DNA from: Acidobacteriaceae bacterium
GTDB taxonomy: Bacteria; Acidobacteriota; Terriglobia; Terriglobales; Acidobacteriaceae
Direction of reading: 5' to 3'
Length of the DNA stretch: 64,000 nt
Assembly (NCBI GenBank): GCA_030038195.1
Contig: JASHPJ010000030.1
Span: forward strand, 1-64,000
Part shown: piece after piece, positions 1 through 8,837 of the stretch
How the letters are laid out: every line of letters begins with the position of its first letter
How positions within the stretch are numbered: position 1 is the stretch's first letter
The notes under the pieces: model-generated
Seen by the model: only the letters and a program-made list of their open reading frames with translations
The model's database searches: none
Told to the model about the DNA's origin: nothing
Translations under genes and position numbers: made by a program

Positions 1-2500
1 CCACCTGCTTGGTTGTGATGGTAAGCTTGGCGCCGGTCAGCTCGGAGCCTTCCCATCCGTCCTTCTCGGCTTCGATATGAATTTCGCCCGGCCGCCGGGT
101 GGATTGCACGATCACCTGCGCCAGCCCGTTGAATAGCGACCGCTTTGGCTCCTTGTCGCTCTCCTGGCAGTTGGGGTTGCCGTTGCCTACGCCGATGAGC
201 ACGCCGTCGCCCGACACGTGGAAGGCGACGGCATTCTGCGCCGTCGGCACCGGGCGGCCATCCTTGTCCAGCGCTTCTACTCTCAAGACCGCAACGTCTT
301 CGCCGTCGGCGTTGATCTCCGTGCGGTCGGCGGTGAGGCGGATGGCGACCGCGGGGCCGGTGGTTTCGCGCTTTTCCGTGAGCACCACCTTGCCGTCCCT
401 GGTTCCACGCGCTTCAATCACGCCCGGCTCGTAGCGCACCTTCCACTCCACATGGCCCAGGTGCGGAACTTTTTTGCTGCCCTGGCTCTTGCCGTTCACG
501 ATCAACTCGACCGAGTCGAGATTCGAGTGCGCCCACACGGGAATCTCGTCGCCTTCCCGGCCCTCGAAGTTCCAGTGCGGGAACAGGTGCAGCACCGGCT
601 CCTTGCCCCACCAGGATTTGTAGTAAAAGAACGTGTCCTTGGGGAATCCGCAGGTGTCGATGATGCCGAACTGCGAGCTGATCGAGGGCCATCCATAGGG
701 CGTGGGCTCGCCGCGATAGTCGAAGCCGGTCCACGCAAAGCCGCCGCACTCCCACTCGCGCGTGCCGTAGAACGTCCACCACTCCTCGGCGGTCTCGCCC
801 CAGCCGGGCTGGTTCGTGTCATAGGCGCTGAGCGTGTTGCGGAGAGGATCGGTGGTGTACTCGCCGCGCGTGGAGATGGCGCTGGCCGTCTCCGATCCGT
901 AGATCACACGCGTGGGATGCGCCGTGCGAAATCCGTCAGGAAAGCGCAAGTTGTAATTGAAGCCGATCACGTCGAGCGCATCGGAAACACCTTTCGAGTT
1001 GTCGCCATTCACCGCAGCGGAAACCATGCGCGTGGGGTCGAGCTGGTGGCAGCGGCGCGCCATGGTTGCGCCAATCTTTGCGCCTTCTTCAGCCATGTCG
1101 TTCTGCAGATGGCCTTCCTCGTTGCCGATGGACCAGAGGATCACGCAGGGCGCGTTGCGATAGCGCTTGACCATGACTTCAAGCTGCGCCAGGCCCTCCG
1201 GGCTCGAGCTCATCTGCCGCGTCTCGCACATCATCATCAGGCCAAGACGGTTGCAGCCTTCCACCCACTCTGGCGTAGGCATGTTGTGCGAGGTGCGCAC
1301 GGCATTGCAGCCCATCTCCTTGAGCACACTCAGGCGAAAGTACTGCAGGCGGTCTGGCAGCGCCGCGCCTACGCCGGCGTGGTCCTGGTGATTGCAGGTA
1401 CCCTGGATTTTGAGCGGCTGGCCGTTGAGGAAGAAGCCGTGATCGGCATCCCAGCGCGTGGCGCGCACGCCGAAGGTCAACTGCTCGGCGTCGCGCGTGT
1501 TGCCGCCCGACTCGACCGTGACGACAGCAGTGTAAAGGTTCGGCGCATCCGGCGACCACAGCGCGGCATTGGCCACGCTCGCCGCCGCCGTAAAACGCGC
1601 GGAGCCATCGATGGCAACCGGCTGCTCCTGCGATTCGGCGGTCGCGACGGTGTTGCCTGCGGCATCGAGAATCTTCCACGCAACCTTGGCCGTTTCGGAC
1701 TGCCTGCCTTCATTCGCGACGACCGTCTCCAGCGTGAGCGCGGCCGAGCTGCCGTTCACCTCGGACCGCACTACGCTCTCCCACTTGCCCAGGTGCAGCG
1801 GATCGGTCTTCGTCAGCCACACGTGGCGATAGAGGCCCGCGCCCTCGTAGAACCATCCGTCGCCAAAGCTGGCATCCACGCGGACTACGATGCAGTTGCG
1901 CGCGCCGATGGCGAGAAAGTCGGAGATGTCGAAGCGGAAGGGCGCGTAGCCGTTGTCATTGCGGCCCACAAAGCAGCCGTTCACAAAGACAAGCACGCTG
2001 CGGAAAGCGCCGTCGAACTCGGCCGCGATGCGGCGGCCGGCGTCGCCGGCGGGAATCTCGAACTCGCGCCGGTACCAGCCGACACTGGTTTCAGGATAGC
2101 GGCGGCCGAGCGGCTTGTAGCCGTGCGATCGCTGCTCTTCGTCATGCACGAAAGGCAGCTCGACGGCCCAGTCGTGGGGCAGGTTCAGCCTGCGCCACTT
2201 CGAGTCGTCGTAGCCGACCTTGGCGAACCGGAAGTCACCGGTCTTGGCGAAGTCTCCCTGGCCGTAGCCGAAGTCCAGGTCCTTCAGCGGATCGGCGCCG
2301 TTGCCGAAGATGAACTTCCATCCGAAATCGAAGAGTAGCTGCTCGCGCGGGGCCACGGCAGCCAGCGCCTGCGTGGATGCGGCCTGCGCATCGCCGGCGA
2401 GTAGAGCCGCGGTACGTCCCCACGCAGACCGTGCAAGGGCAGAAGAAGCGGAGAGCGCAAGACCGGACTGAAGCAGAGCGCGGCGCGAGATTCCAGGCAT
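1..2500 (-). CDS. GH2-family beta-galactosidase, TAT-type signal, 3' end runs off the window
   Basis: Own translation of the minus strand from ATG at 2500: MPGISRRALLQSGLALSASSALARSAWG...FDFGWKFIFGNG...LNLPHDWAVELPF...GVRATRWDADHGFFLNGQPLKIQGTCNHQDHAGVG...CNAVRTSHNMPTPEW...ILWSIGNEEGH. Absent from the ORF track because no stop lies inside the window. Confidence 0.9.
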   Translation of the reverse strand, partial: MPGISRRALLQSGLALSASSALARSAWGRTAALLAGDAQAASTQALAAVAPREQLLFDFGWKFIFGNGADPLKDLDFGYGQGDFAKTGDFRFAKVGYDDSKWRRLNLPHDWAVELPFVHDEEQRSHGYKPLGRRYPETSVGWYRREFEIPAGDAGRRIAAEFDGAFRSVLVFVNGCFVGRNDNGYAPFRFDISDFLAIGARNCIVVRVDASFGDGWFYEGAGLYRHVWLTKTDPLHLGKWESVVRSEVNGSSAALTLETVVANEGRQSETAKVAWKILDAAGNTVATAESQEQPVAIDGSARFTAAASVANAALWSPDAPNLYTAVVTVESGGNTRDAEQLTFGVRATRWDADHGFFLNGQPLKIQGTCNHQDHAGVGAALPDRLQYFRLSVLKEMGCNAVRTSHNMPTPEWVEGCNRLGLMMMCETRQMSSSPEGLAQLEVMVKRYRNAPCVILWSIGNEEGHLQNDMAEEGAKIGATMARRCHQLDPTRMVSAAVNGDNSKGVSDALDVIGFNYNLRFPDGFRTAHPTRVIYGSETASAISTRGEYTTDPLRNTLSAYDTNQPGWGETAEEWWTFYGTREWECGGFAWTGFDYRGEPTPYGWPSISSQFGIIDTCGFPKDTFFYYKSWWGKEPVLHLFPHWNFEGREGDEIPVWAHSNLDSVELIVNGKSQGSKKVPHLGHVEWKVRYEPGVIEARGTRDGKVVLTEKRETTGPAVAIRLTADRTEINADGEDVAVLRVEALDKDGRPVPTAQNAVAFHVSGDGVLIGVGNGNPNCQESDKEPKRSLFNGLAQVIVQSTRRPGEIHIEAEKDGWEGSELTGAKLTITTKQV

Positions 2501-2592
2501 GGAAGAAGCCTCATGGGAAGAAAGTCCCGCTGGCGCACGTAAAAGAAGCGCATCTGCGGGCAAACGGCACTATAAATCAGCCGGGGCATTGG

Positions 2593-2607
2593 AGTAAACG
2601 CTTTCAA
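2593..2607. promoter_or_regulatory. Candidate LacI-family operator upstream of the GH2 gene
   Basis: Minus-strand TTGAAAGCGTTTACT fits the cre/LacI-type pattern WTGNAANCGNWNNCW at every constrained position, about 95 bp upstream of the GH2 start. Confidence 0.4.
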
Positions 2608-2692
2608 CCAAGAAAAACCGCGTCCGCCACGTTCGCGCCGCCGCTCGCCACGCGACGGATTTATGATAGATTCAAACAGTCGAGCCGGCTGC

Positions 2693-2782
2693 GGAGAGAT
2701 GGCCGAGTGGTTTAAGGCGCACGCTTGGAAAGCGTGTGTACTTTAACGAGTACCGTGAGTTCGAATCTCACTCTCTCCGCCA
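2693..2782 (+). tRNA. tRNA-Ser(GGA), CCA encoded
   Basis: Acceptor GGAGAGA/TCTCTCC, anticodon stem CACGC/GCGTG with loop TTGGAAA (anticodon GGA), long variable arm, TTCGAAT T-loop, 3' G-CCA. Confidence 0.95.
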
Positions 2783-2989
2783 TTGCATGAAACAGCCGCT
2801 CGCTCTTCGCCCGCAGACGGTGCTTGCGAGAAATGGGAAAGAGAGTTTTCGAGGAGTCTCATCCTCCACCTTCCTGTTCCCGGCGCATCGATTCTACCCT
2901 GCTTAAAATGCGCGGCAGCTCAGGCTGTTATCGGCATATAACTTCGGCGAAAGCGTTGGAATTGGGAGCTATAAGTAGTTATGCAGGCG

Positions 2990-3056
2990 AAAAACAACCG
3001 CAGGTTCCGCTACGGTTGGTCTTCGGCCTTCTACTCTCCGCTCAAGATGACAGTGC
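2990..3056 (+). repeat. Dispersed intergenic repeat family 1, degenerate copy A
   Basis: AACCGCAGGTTCCGCTACGGTTGGTCTTCGGCCTTCTACTCTCCGCTCAAGATGACAG resembles copies near 33225 and 47749. Confidence 0.55.
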
Positions 3057-3148
3057 TTGCGTTGATCCGTCAACAAGTCCATATATTGGGGCGATTAAGG
3101 GCGTCCGCTGCGCTTCATTTTTGTCCTGCCCGTTCTCAAGTTTCCGAT

Positions 3149-4606
3149 TCAACCTCGCCTCCGCACCACTTCTTTATACACTTCTGCGTACTCGCGCGCC
3201 GGGCCGGACCAGGCGTAGTTGCGCGCCATGCCGTTGCGCATGAGCTTCGTCCATCCATCCTGGTCTTTGAACGCGGCCAGCGCGCGGTCGATCGCGGCCA
3301 GCAGGTCGTGCGGCTCGTAGCCATGGAACTTGAACCCTGTGCCGGTTCCCTGCGCCGCGTCCCACTCTTCGATGGTGTCGTCGAGCCCGCCGGTGGCGCG
3401 CACTACCGGCACCGTGCCGTACTTGAGCGAGTAGATCTGGTTCAATCCGCAGGGCTCGTAGCGCGACGGCATCAGAAAGATGTCGGCGCCGGCCTCGATC
3501 TTGTGTGAGAGCGCATCATCGTAGCCCACGCGCACGGCCACGCTGGCCGGATGGCGGAAGGCCCAGTCGCGGAAGAAATTCTCGTAGATCGGCTCGCCCG
3601 AACCGAGGGCAGCCACCGCTACATCGCGCGCGGCCAGTTCCTCTGAGATGCGCGAGACCATGTCGAACCCTTTCTGCGTGACAAAGCGCGATACGATCCC
3701 GATCACCGACGCCGTCTCCGTCACGTGCTCCAGCCCGAAGGCATGCAGCAGATCGGCCCGGCAGGCGCGCTTGCCCTTGAGATCGTCCAGCGTGTAGTGC
3801 GCAGCGAGGTTCCGATCCACAGCCGGATCCCACTGCGCGTAGTCCACGCCATTCAGAATCCCACGCAGATCAGGCGCGCGATTGTGCAGCACGTCTTCGA
3901 GCTGCTCGCCAAACTCCGGCGTCTGTATCTCCTCGGCATAGCGCCGGCTCACCGTGGTGAGCATGTCTGAAAAGACCACACCCCCCTTGAGAAAGTTGAA
4001 GCGGTCGTATTGCTCCACCTTGTCCATGGTGAACAGGTCCCAGGGAAACAGCAGTTGCTCGGTGGTCACCGGCGGAAACTTTCCTTGGTACGCCGCATTG
4101 TGAAGCGTCAGCACCACGCCCGCGCGCCGGAACATCGGATCGGACGCGTACACCGTGCGCAGATAGACGGGAATCAGCGCCGCCTGCCAGTCGTGCACAT
4201 GAAAGATGTCGGGCACGCCCAGCAGCTTGGTCGCCTCCAGCACCGCGCGGCAGTAAAGGCCGAAGCGCGCGGCGTTGTCCAGGTACTCGCCGCCGTTCGG
4301 TCCGTAGAGGTCGGGCCGGTCGTAAAGCTCCGGGCAATCGATGAAGTAAAACTGCACGCCGTCGCGCGCGCCGCCGTCCACGATGCCCACAAACCGGTTG
4401 TAGTAGCGGAAAGGGATGGTGATCGACTCGACTGCCGTCCTTTGATTTTCGGCAATCATGGGCCGCACCCGCGCATAGAGCGGCAGGTACACGGTTACCT
4501 TGTGGCCCAGCTTTACCAGCTCGCGCGGCAGCGCGCCCACCACATCGGCCAGTCCGCCGGTCTTGGCAAACGGAACGCACTCGGAAGCGGCCATCACAAT
4601 CTGCAT
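3149..4606 (-). CDS. glgA: Glycogen synthase (GT5)
   Basis: MQIVMAASECVPFAKTGGLADVVGALPREL N-terminus, later SRYEPCGLNQIYSLKYGTVPVVRATGGLDDT; internal ATG at 4606 preferred over the 4669 ORF start. Confidence 0.95.
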   Translation of the reverse strand: MQIVMAASECVPFAKTGGLADVVGALPRELVKLGHKVTVYLPLYARVRPMIAENQRTAVESITIPFRYYNRFVGIVDGGARDGVQFYFIDCPELYDRPDLYGPNGGEYLDNAARFGLYCRAVLEATKLLGVPDIFHVHDWQAALIPVYLRTVYASDPMFRRAGVVLTLHNAAYQGKFPPVTTEQLLFPWDLFTMDKVEQYDRFNFLKGGVVFSDMLTTVSRRYAEEIQTPEFGEQLEDVLHNRAPDLRGILNGVDYAQWDPAVDRNLAAHYTLDDLKGKRACRADLLHAFGLEHVTETASVIGIVSRFVTQKGFDMVSRISEELAARDVAVAALGSGEPIYENFFRDWAFRHPASVAVRVGYDDALSHKIEAGADIFLMPSRYEPCGLNQIYSLKYGTVPVVRATGGLDDTIEEWDAAQGTGTGFKFHGYEPHDLLAAIDRALAAFKDQDGWTKLMRNGMARNYAWSGPAREYAEVYKEVVRRRG

Positions 4607-4820
4607 CGACTTCTCTCCATAAAAAACCGTGCCCGGCGGCAAACTTTTTTCATCCGCACCCAGGTCCAAAGGGCAAGTCTACTACGCGCCTCGTTTTAAG
4701 ATGCGTCAAAACGGCGATTGATGCTTTCCACTCCATGCTTGAGCCGCCCGACCCTCACCCATTAGCCTTGGTAGGTCACACGTCCTCACTCCAAAGGGCA
4801 ATGCCAAAGGGCAATCATTG

Positions 4821-6665
4821 ATGCGAATCTTCCTCGGACGGCTCTCCTTCTTCGCCATCTCAGCATGCGTCCTCTTTGCGTCCGCGTCGTACGCGCAGCC
4901 GTCCTCCACCACACACTCGTTCCGCGTGAAAGACGGCAAGTTTCTTCTCGACGGCAAGCCGTTCCAGATCATCTCCGGTGAGATGCACTATCCGCGCATT
5001 CCACGCGCTTACTGGCGCGCGCGGCTGCGCATGGCCAGGGCGATGGGTCTCAACACCATCACTACGTACGTCTTCTGGAACGAGCATGAACCCACGCCCG
5101 GCGTCTATGACTTCAGCGGCCAGCACGACGTGGCCGAGTTCATCCGCGAGGCGCAAAGCGAAGGGCTCCACGTCATCCTGCGCCCCGGGCCCTACTCCTG
5201 CGCCGAGTGGGAGTGGGGCGGCTATCCGGCGTGGCTGCTCAAGGACCACAACATCGTGGTGCGCAGCAGCGATCCAAAATTCATGGAGCCCGCGCGCCGC
5301 TGGCTGCTGCGGCTGGGCCAGGAACTTGCGCCGCTGCAGATCGGCAACGGCGGACCCATCATCGCCGTGCAGGTGGAAAACGAGTACGGCTCCTTTGGCA
5401 GCGACCACACCTACATGGAGCAGATTCACCACGCGCTGCTCGATGCCGGCTTCAACAAAGCTGTGCTCTACACCGCCGACGGCCCGGAGGAACTCCTCAA
5501 CGGCTCACTGCCCGAGCTGCCCGCGGTCATCAACTTCGGCGCCGGCGACGCCGAGCACGGCTTCGAGATCCTGCACAAGCTGCGCCCACAAGGTCCGTTC
5601 ATGACCGGCGAATACTGGGCTGGATGGTTCGATCACTGGGGCGAGCGCCACCACACCACCAGTGCGCGGCAGCAGGCCGACGAGCTGGCCTGGATTCTCT
5701 TCCAGGGCTACTCCGTCAGCATTTACATGTTTCACGGCGGCACCAGCTTCGGCTGGATGAACGGCGCCAACATCGACCACGGCAACTACGAGCCCGACGT
5801 CACCAGCTACGACTACGATGCCCCGCTCGACGAGAGCGGCCGGCCCACGCAGAAGTACGATCTCTTCCGCGACGTCATCGCCAAAGCTACCGGCATCACG
5901 CCGCCGCCCGTCCCGGTTGTCGATCCGCCGGTTGCGGTTCCCGCCGTCCAGCTTACCCGGTCCGCCTCGCTCTGGCAGAACCTGCCTGCGCCCATCGCAT
6001 CCGCGCAGCCGCTCACCATGGAAGACATCGGCCAGGCCTACGGCTACATCCTTTACCGCACCACCCTGCCCGCTCCCGTCTCCGGCGACCTGGCCGTGGA
6101 CGAGGTGCACGACTACGCGCTGGTCTACGCCAACGGCCGGCTCATCGGCACGCTCGACCGCCGGCTCAAGCAGAACCACCTCGCCGTCGACTTCAGCCAG
6201 CCCAACACGCGCCTCGATATCCTGGTTGAAAATACCGGCCGCGTGAACTTCTCTCTCGCCATCCGCGGCGAGCGCCAGGGCATTACACATCAAGTCACGC
6301 TGGCCGGCAGGCCGGTCACCGGCTGGCAAATCTACGGGCTGCCAATGAACGACCCGCAGCACCTTCCGTTCCGCACTGTGGACTGCGCCGGCGCCTGCTT
6401 CTATCGGGGAACGTTCCGGGTCGACCGCGTGGGCGACACGTTTCTTGATACCAGCGCCTTCACCAAGGGTTTCGTCTGGGTCAACGGCCACCCCCTCGGG
6501 CGCATCTGGAATATCGGCCCGCAAAAGACTCTTTACCTGCCCGGCCCCTGGCTGCGCAAGGGCAACAACGATGTAATCGTCTTCGATCTCGAAGGCGCGA
6601 CCGGCCGTACCATTTTGGGCCGCGCCAAGCCGATTCTCGATGGCAGCGTAAACTCCGGGCCATAA
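4821..6665 (+). CDS. GH35 beta-galactosidase, secreted
   Basis: ISGEMHYPRIPRAYWRARLRMARAMGLNTITTYVFWNEHEP...RPGPYSCAEWEWGGYPAWL...VQVENEYGSFG...TGEYWAGWFDHWG; N-terminal signal peptide. Track start is TTG at 4818, ATG at 4821. Confidence 0.95.
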   Translation: MRIFLGRLSFFAISACVLFASASYAQPSSTTHSFRVKDGKFLLDGKPFQIISGEMHYPRIPRAYWRARLRMARAMGLNTITTYVFWNEHEPTPGVYDFSGQHDVAEFIREAQSEGLHVILRPGPYSCAEWEWGGYPAWLLKDHNIVVRSSDPKFMEPARRWLLRLGQELAPLQIGNGGPIIAVQVENEYGSFGSDHTYMEQIHHALLDAGFNKAVLYTADGPEELLNGSLPELPAVINFGAGDAEHGFEILHKLRPQGPFMTGEYWAGWFDHWGERHHTTSARQQADELAWILFQGYSVSIYMFHGGTSFGWMNGANIDHGNYEPDVTSYDYDAPLDESGRPTQKYDLFRDVIAKATGITPPPVPVVDPPVAVPAVQLTRSASLWQNLPAPIASAQPLTMEDIGQAYGYILYRTTLPAPVSGDLAVDEVHDYALVYANGRLIGTLDRRLKQNHLAVDFSQPNTRLDILVENTGRVNFSLAIRGERQGITHQVTLAGRPVTGWQIYGLPMNDPQHLPFRTVDCAGACFYRGTFRVDRVGDTFLDTSAFTKGFVWVNGHPLGRIWNIGPQKTLYLPGPWLRKGNNDVIVFDLEGATGRTILGRAKPILDGSVNSGP

Positions 6666-6688
6666 GCGCTCCAGCATCTGCTACCATA

Positions 6689-7510
6689 ATGGGTCACCAG
6701 AAACTCATGACCGACACCACAGATGGGTCCACGAAGATCGGAAGCGACATGCTCATCGACGAGCGCCGCCAGCACATTCTCGCCAAAATTCAGCGTGAGG
6801 GGCGCGTGCTTATCTCCGAGCTGAGCGAGACACTTGGCATCTCGCGCATCACCATCCGCAAGGACCTCGACTACCTGGCCTCCAAGGGCCTTGCTCTACG
6901 CAGCCACGGCGGCGCGCTTTCCGCCAAAAGCGGCACGCTGCTCGATCCCTCGCTGGTTGAAAAAGAGCACAAGCAGTCCCAGGAAAAACAGCGCATCGCC
7001 CGCGCCGCTGCCGGGCTGGTTGCCGAAGGCATGTGCGTCCTGCTCGACTCGGGCACCACCACCACGGCCATCGCCCGCGAGCTGCGCCGCTTTTCTCACC
7101 TCACTGTCATCACCAACGCGGTCAACATCGCCACCGAGCTGGCCGGAACCGACTTCGAAGTCATCCTCACCGGTGGAAGCCTGCGCAAAAACTCCTTCTC
7201 GCTCGTGGGTCCGCTGGCGGAAGACGTGCTCCACTCCGTCCGCGTGGACATTCTCTTCCTGGGTGTAGACGGATTCGACACGAAAACCGGCGTTATGACG
7301 CCGAACCTGCTCGAATCGCGCGTGAATCGCGCCATGGTGGAGGCGGCCGCGCGCGTGGTGGCGGTGTGCGACTCCAGCAAGTTCAACCGCCGCAGCCTGG
7401 CGCTCATCGCTCCGCCTTCGGCCATTCACACCGTCATTACCGATGACAAGATCGCGGCCGAGGACGAGCAGACCCTGGCCTCCGCGGGCATTGAGGTCAT
7501 CCGCGCTTGA
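6689..7510 (+). CDS. DeoR/GlpR-family transcriptional regulator
   Basis: RRQHILAKIQREGRVLISELSETLGISRITIRKDLDYLASKGLALRSHGGA...LLDSGTTTTAIA...VITNAVNIATEL, classic DeoR HTH plus sugar-phosphate sensing domain. Confidence 0.93.
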   Translation: MGHQKLMTDTTDGSTKIGSDMLIDERRQHILAKIQREGRVLISELSETLGISRITIRKDLDYLASKGLALRSHGGALSAKSGTLLDPSLVEKEHKQSQEKQRIARAAAGLVAEGMCVLLDSGTTTTAIARELRRFSHLTVITNAVNIATELAGTDFEVILTGGSLRKNSFSLVGPLAEDVLHSVRVDILFLGVDGFDTKTGVMTPNLLESRVNRAMVEAAARVVAVCDSSKFNRRSLALIAPPSAIHTVITDDKIAAEDEQTLASAGIEVIRA

Positions 7511-8834
7511 TCGCGCAGGCCTCCGCGTAAGGCGCAATCGCGTTGCGGATGCGGTGCGTCACAATCACCCTGGCCTGGGGCTGCAAGGCGCCTGAACGCA
7601 CAGCCTTGTACTCATCCGGCAGGCAGGCGCTCAGCATGGTCTCCGGAATCTCCACCCCGCGCAGGTTCTCCATCAGCCGCTCAACGGCGTCCCGCACGTG
7701 GGGAATCGTCCAGTAGTAGCGCACGCGGTCGCTGTAGCTGTAGCGGCGCAGCAGCCGCTGCTGGCGCTCGCTGCCGTGGTAGTGATGCTCCCAGTGCCGC
7801 GGATCGTCGAGCATCGCCTGCTCCAGCACATCCATCAGATGCGAGCGCTTCGCCGCAGGAATAAGCTCGCTCTCGATCTGCTCCAGCGCTTCCAGCGCCT
7901 CGCGCATGGCAAAGGTCAGCGCCGGACCCACCTTTAAGATTGCGAACCCGTCGCGTACCAGCTCGCCATACGCCGCCGGCCGCTGATAATCGGTCGAGTG
8001 CGCCTCGTATACCAGCGTCTTCTGCTCGCGCAGCAGCCCGGTCAGGTGCGCGGCGCGCGAAGGCTCGTAATCGACGACGCTCAAATGGTTGAACTCGACG
8101 CCCGGCTGCACCACCAGCGCAATCACCCGCGGCCATACTGCGCCCAGGCCCGCCGCGGCAAACACGCGCTGGTGCACATCGAGTGTTTTGGCAGCCGCCT
8201 CACGCGTAGTGGGATGCAGATGGGACAGGCTCCCGGTCGCGCCGCCGGGCACCGGCACCTCGGTCCCGATCACGTACACCGGCTTTTCGCCGCGCGCCGC
8301 CTGCTCGGCCGCCGCGCACAACTGCGCCGCGCGCCGCGCAATCGTCTCGTCGTCCAGCGGACCGGGCTCGCCGCCACAGGCCATGCTGGTGTCGAGGTGA
8401 ATCTTTTGAAAGCCGGCGCGCGCGTAGCCCTCCACCATCCGCTCCGCCTCGCGCATGGCGTCGGCTGCCGCGCGCCGCTGCCATGGATTCGGCCCTAGGT
8501 GATCGCCGCCCAGGATCAGCCGCCCCGCATCGAATCCTTTGGCACCCGCAATTCCTTCCACCAACTGGCGAAAGTCCGCGGGCTGCATGCCTGTGTAACC
8601 GCCCTCGTGATTCACCTGGTTCGACGTGGCCTCGATGAGCAGATGCGATCCGTCCGCCATCGCCTGCTCCATGGCCGCCTCCAGCACCCACGGATGCGCC
8701 GAACACACCGAGTAAATCCCGCGCGGCTGCCCCTCATGCCACGACTGCGCCAACTGCTGCAGAAATCTCGACAACGAATCTCCTCCAACTATTGCCGGGG
8801 GAAGCGCGAACCCAGCCAGATGCAGAAACCGCAA
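7497..8834 (-). CDS. D-tagatose-bisphosphate aldolase class II, non-catalytic subunit family (GatZ/KbaZ-like)
   Basis: GIYSVCSAHPWVLEAAMEQA...LLIEATSNQVNHEGGYTGMQPADF...LILGGDHLGPNPWQ...KIHLDTSMACGGEP; 3 bp downstream of the alpha-galactosidase gene. Confidence 0.9.
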   Translation of the reverse strand: MRFLHLAGFALPPAIVGGDSLSRFLQQLAQSWHEGQPRGIYSVCSAHPWVLEAAMEQAMADGSHLLIEATSNQVNHEGGYTGMQPADFRQLVEGIAGAKGFDAGRLILGGDHLGPNPWQRRAAADAMREAERMVEGYARAGFQKIHLDTSMACGGEPGPLDDETIARRAAQLCAAAEQAARGEKPVYVIGTEVPVPGGATGSLSHLHPTTREAAAKTLDVHQRVFAAAGLGAVWPRVIALVVQPGVEFNHLSVVDYEPSRAAHLTGLLREQKTLVYEAHSTDYQRPAAYGELVRDGFAILKVGPALTFAMREALEALEQIESELIPAAKRSHLMDVLEQAMLDDPRHWEHHYHGSERQQRLLRRYSYSDRVRYYWTIPHVRDAVERLMENLRGVEIPETMLSACLPDEYKAVRSGALQPQARVIVTHRIRNAIAPYAEACAIKRG

Positions 8835-8837
8835 ACC

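Noticed and set aside
218-2338. 706-aa plus-strand ORF
   Set aside because: Antisense shadow of the GH2 beta-galactosidase; composition is Arg/Ala/His rich with no recognisable motif.
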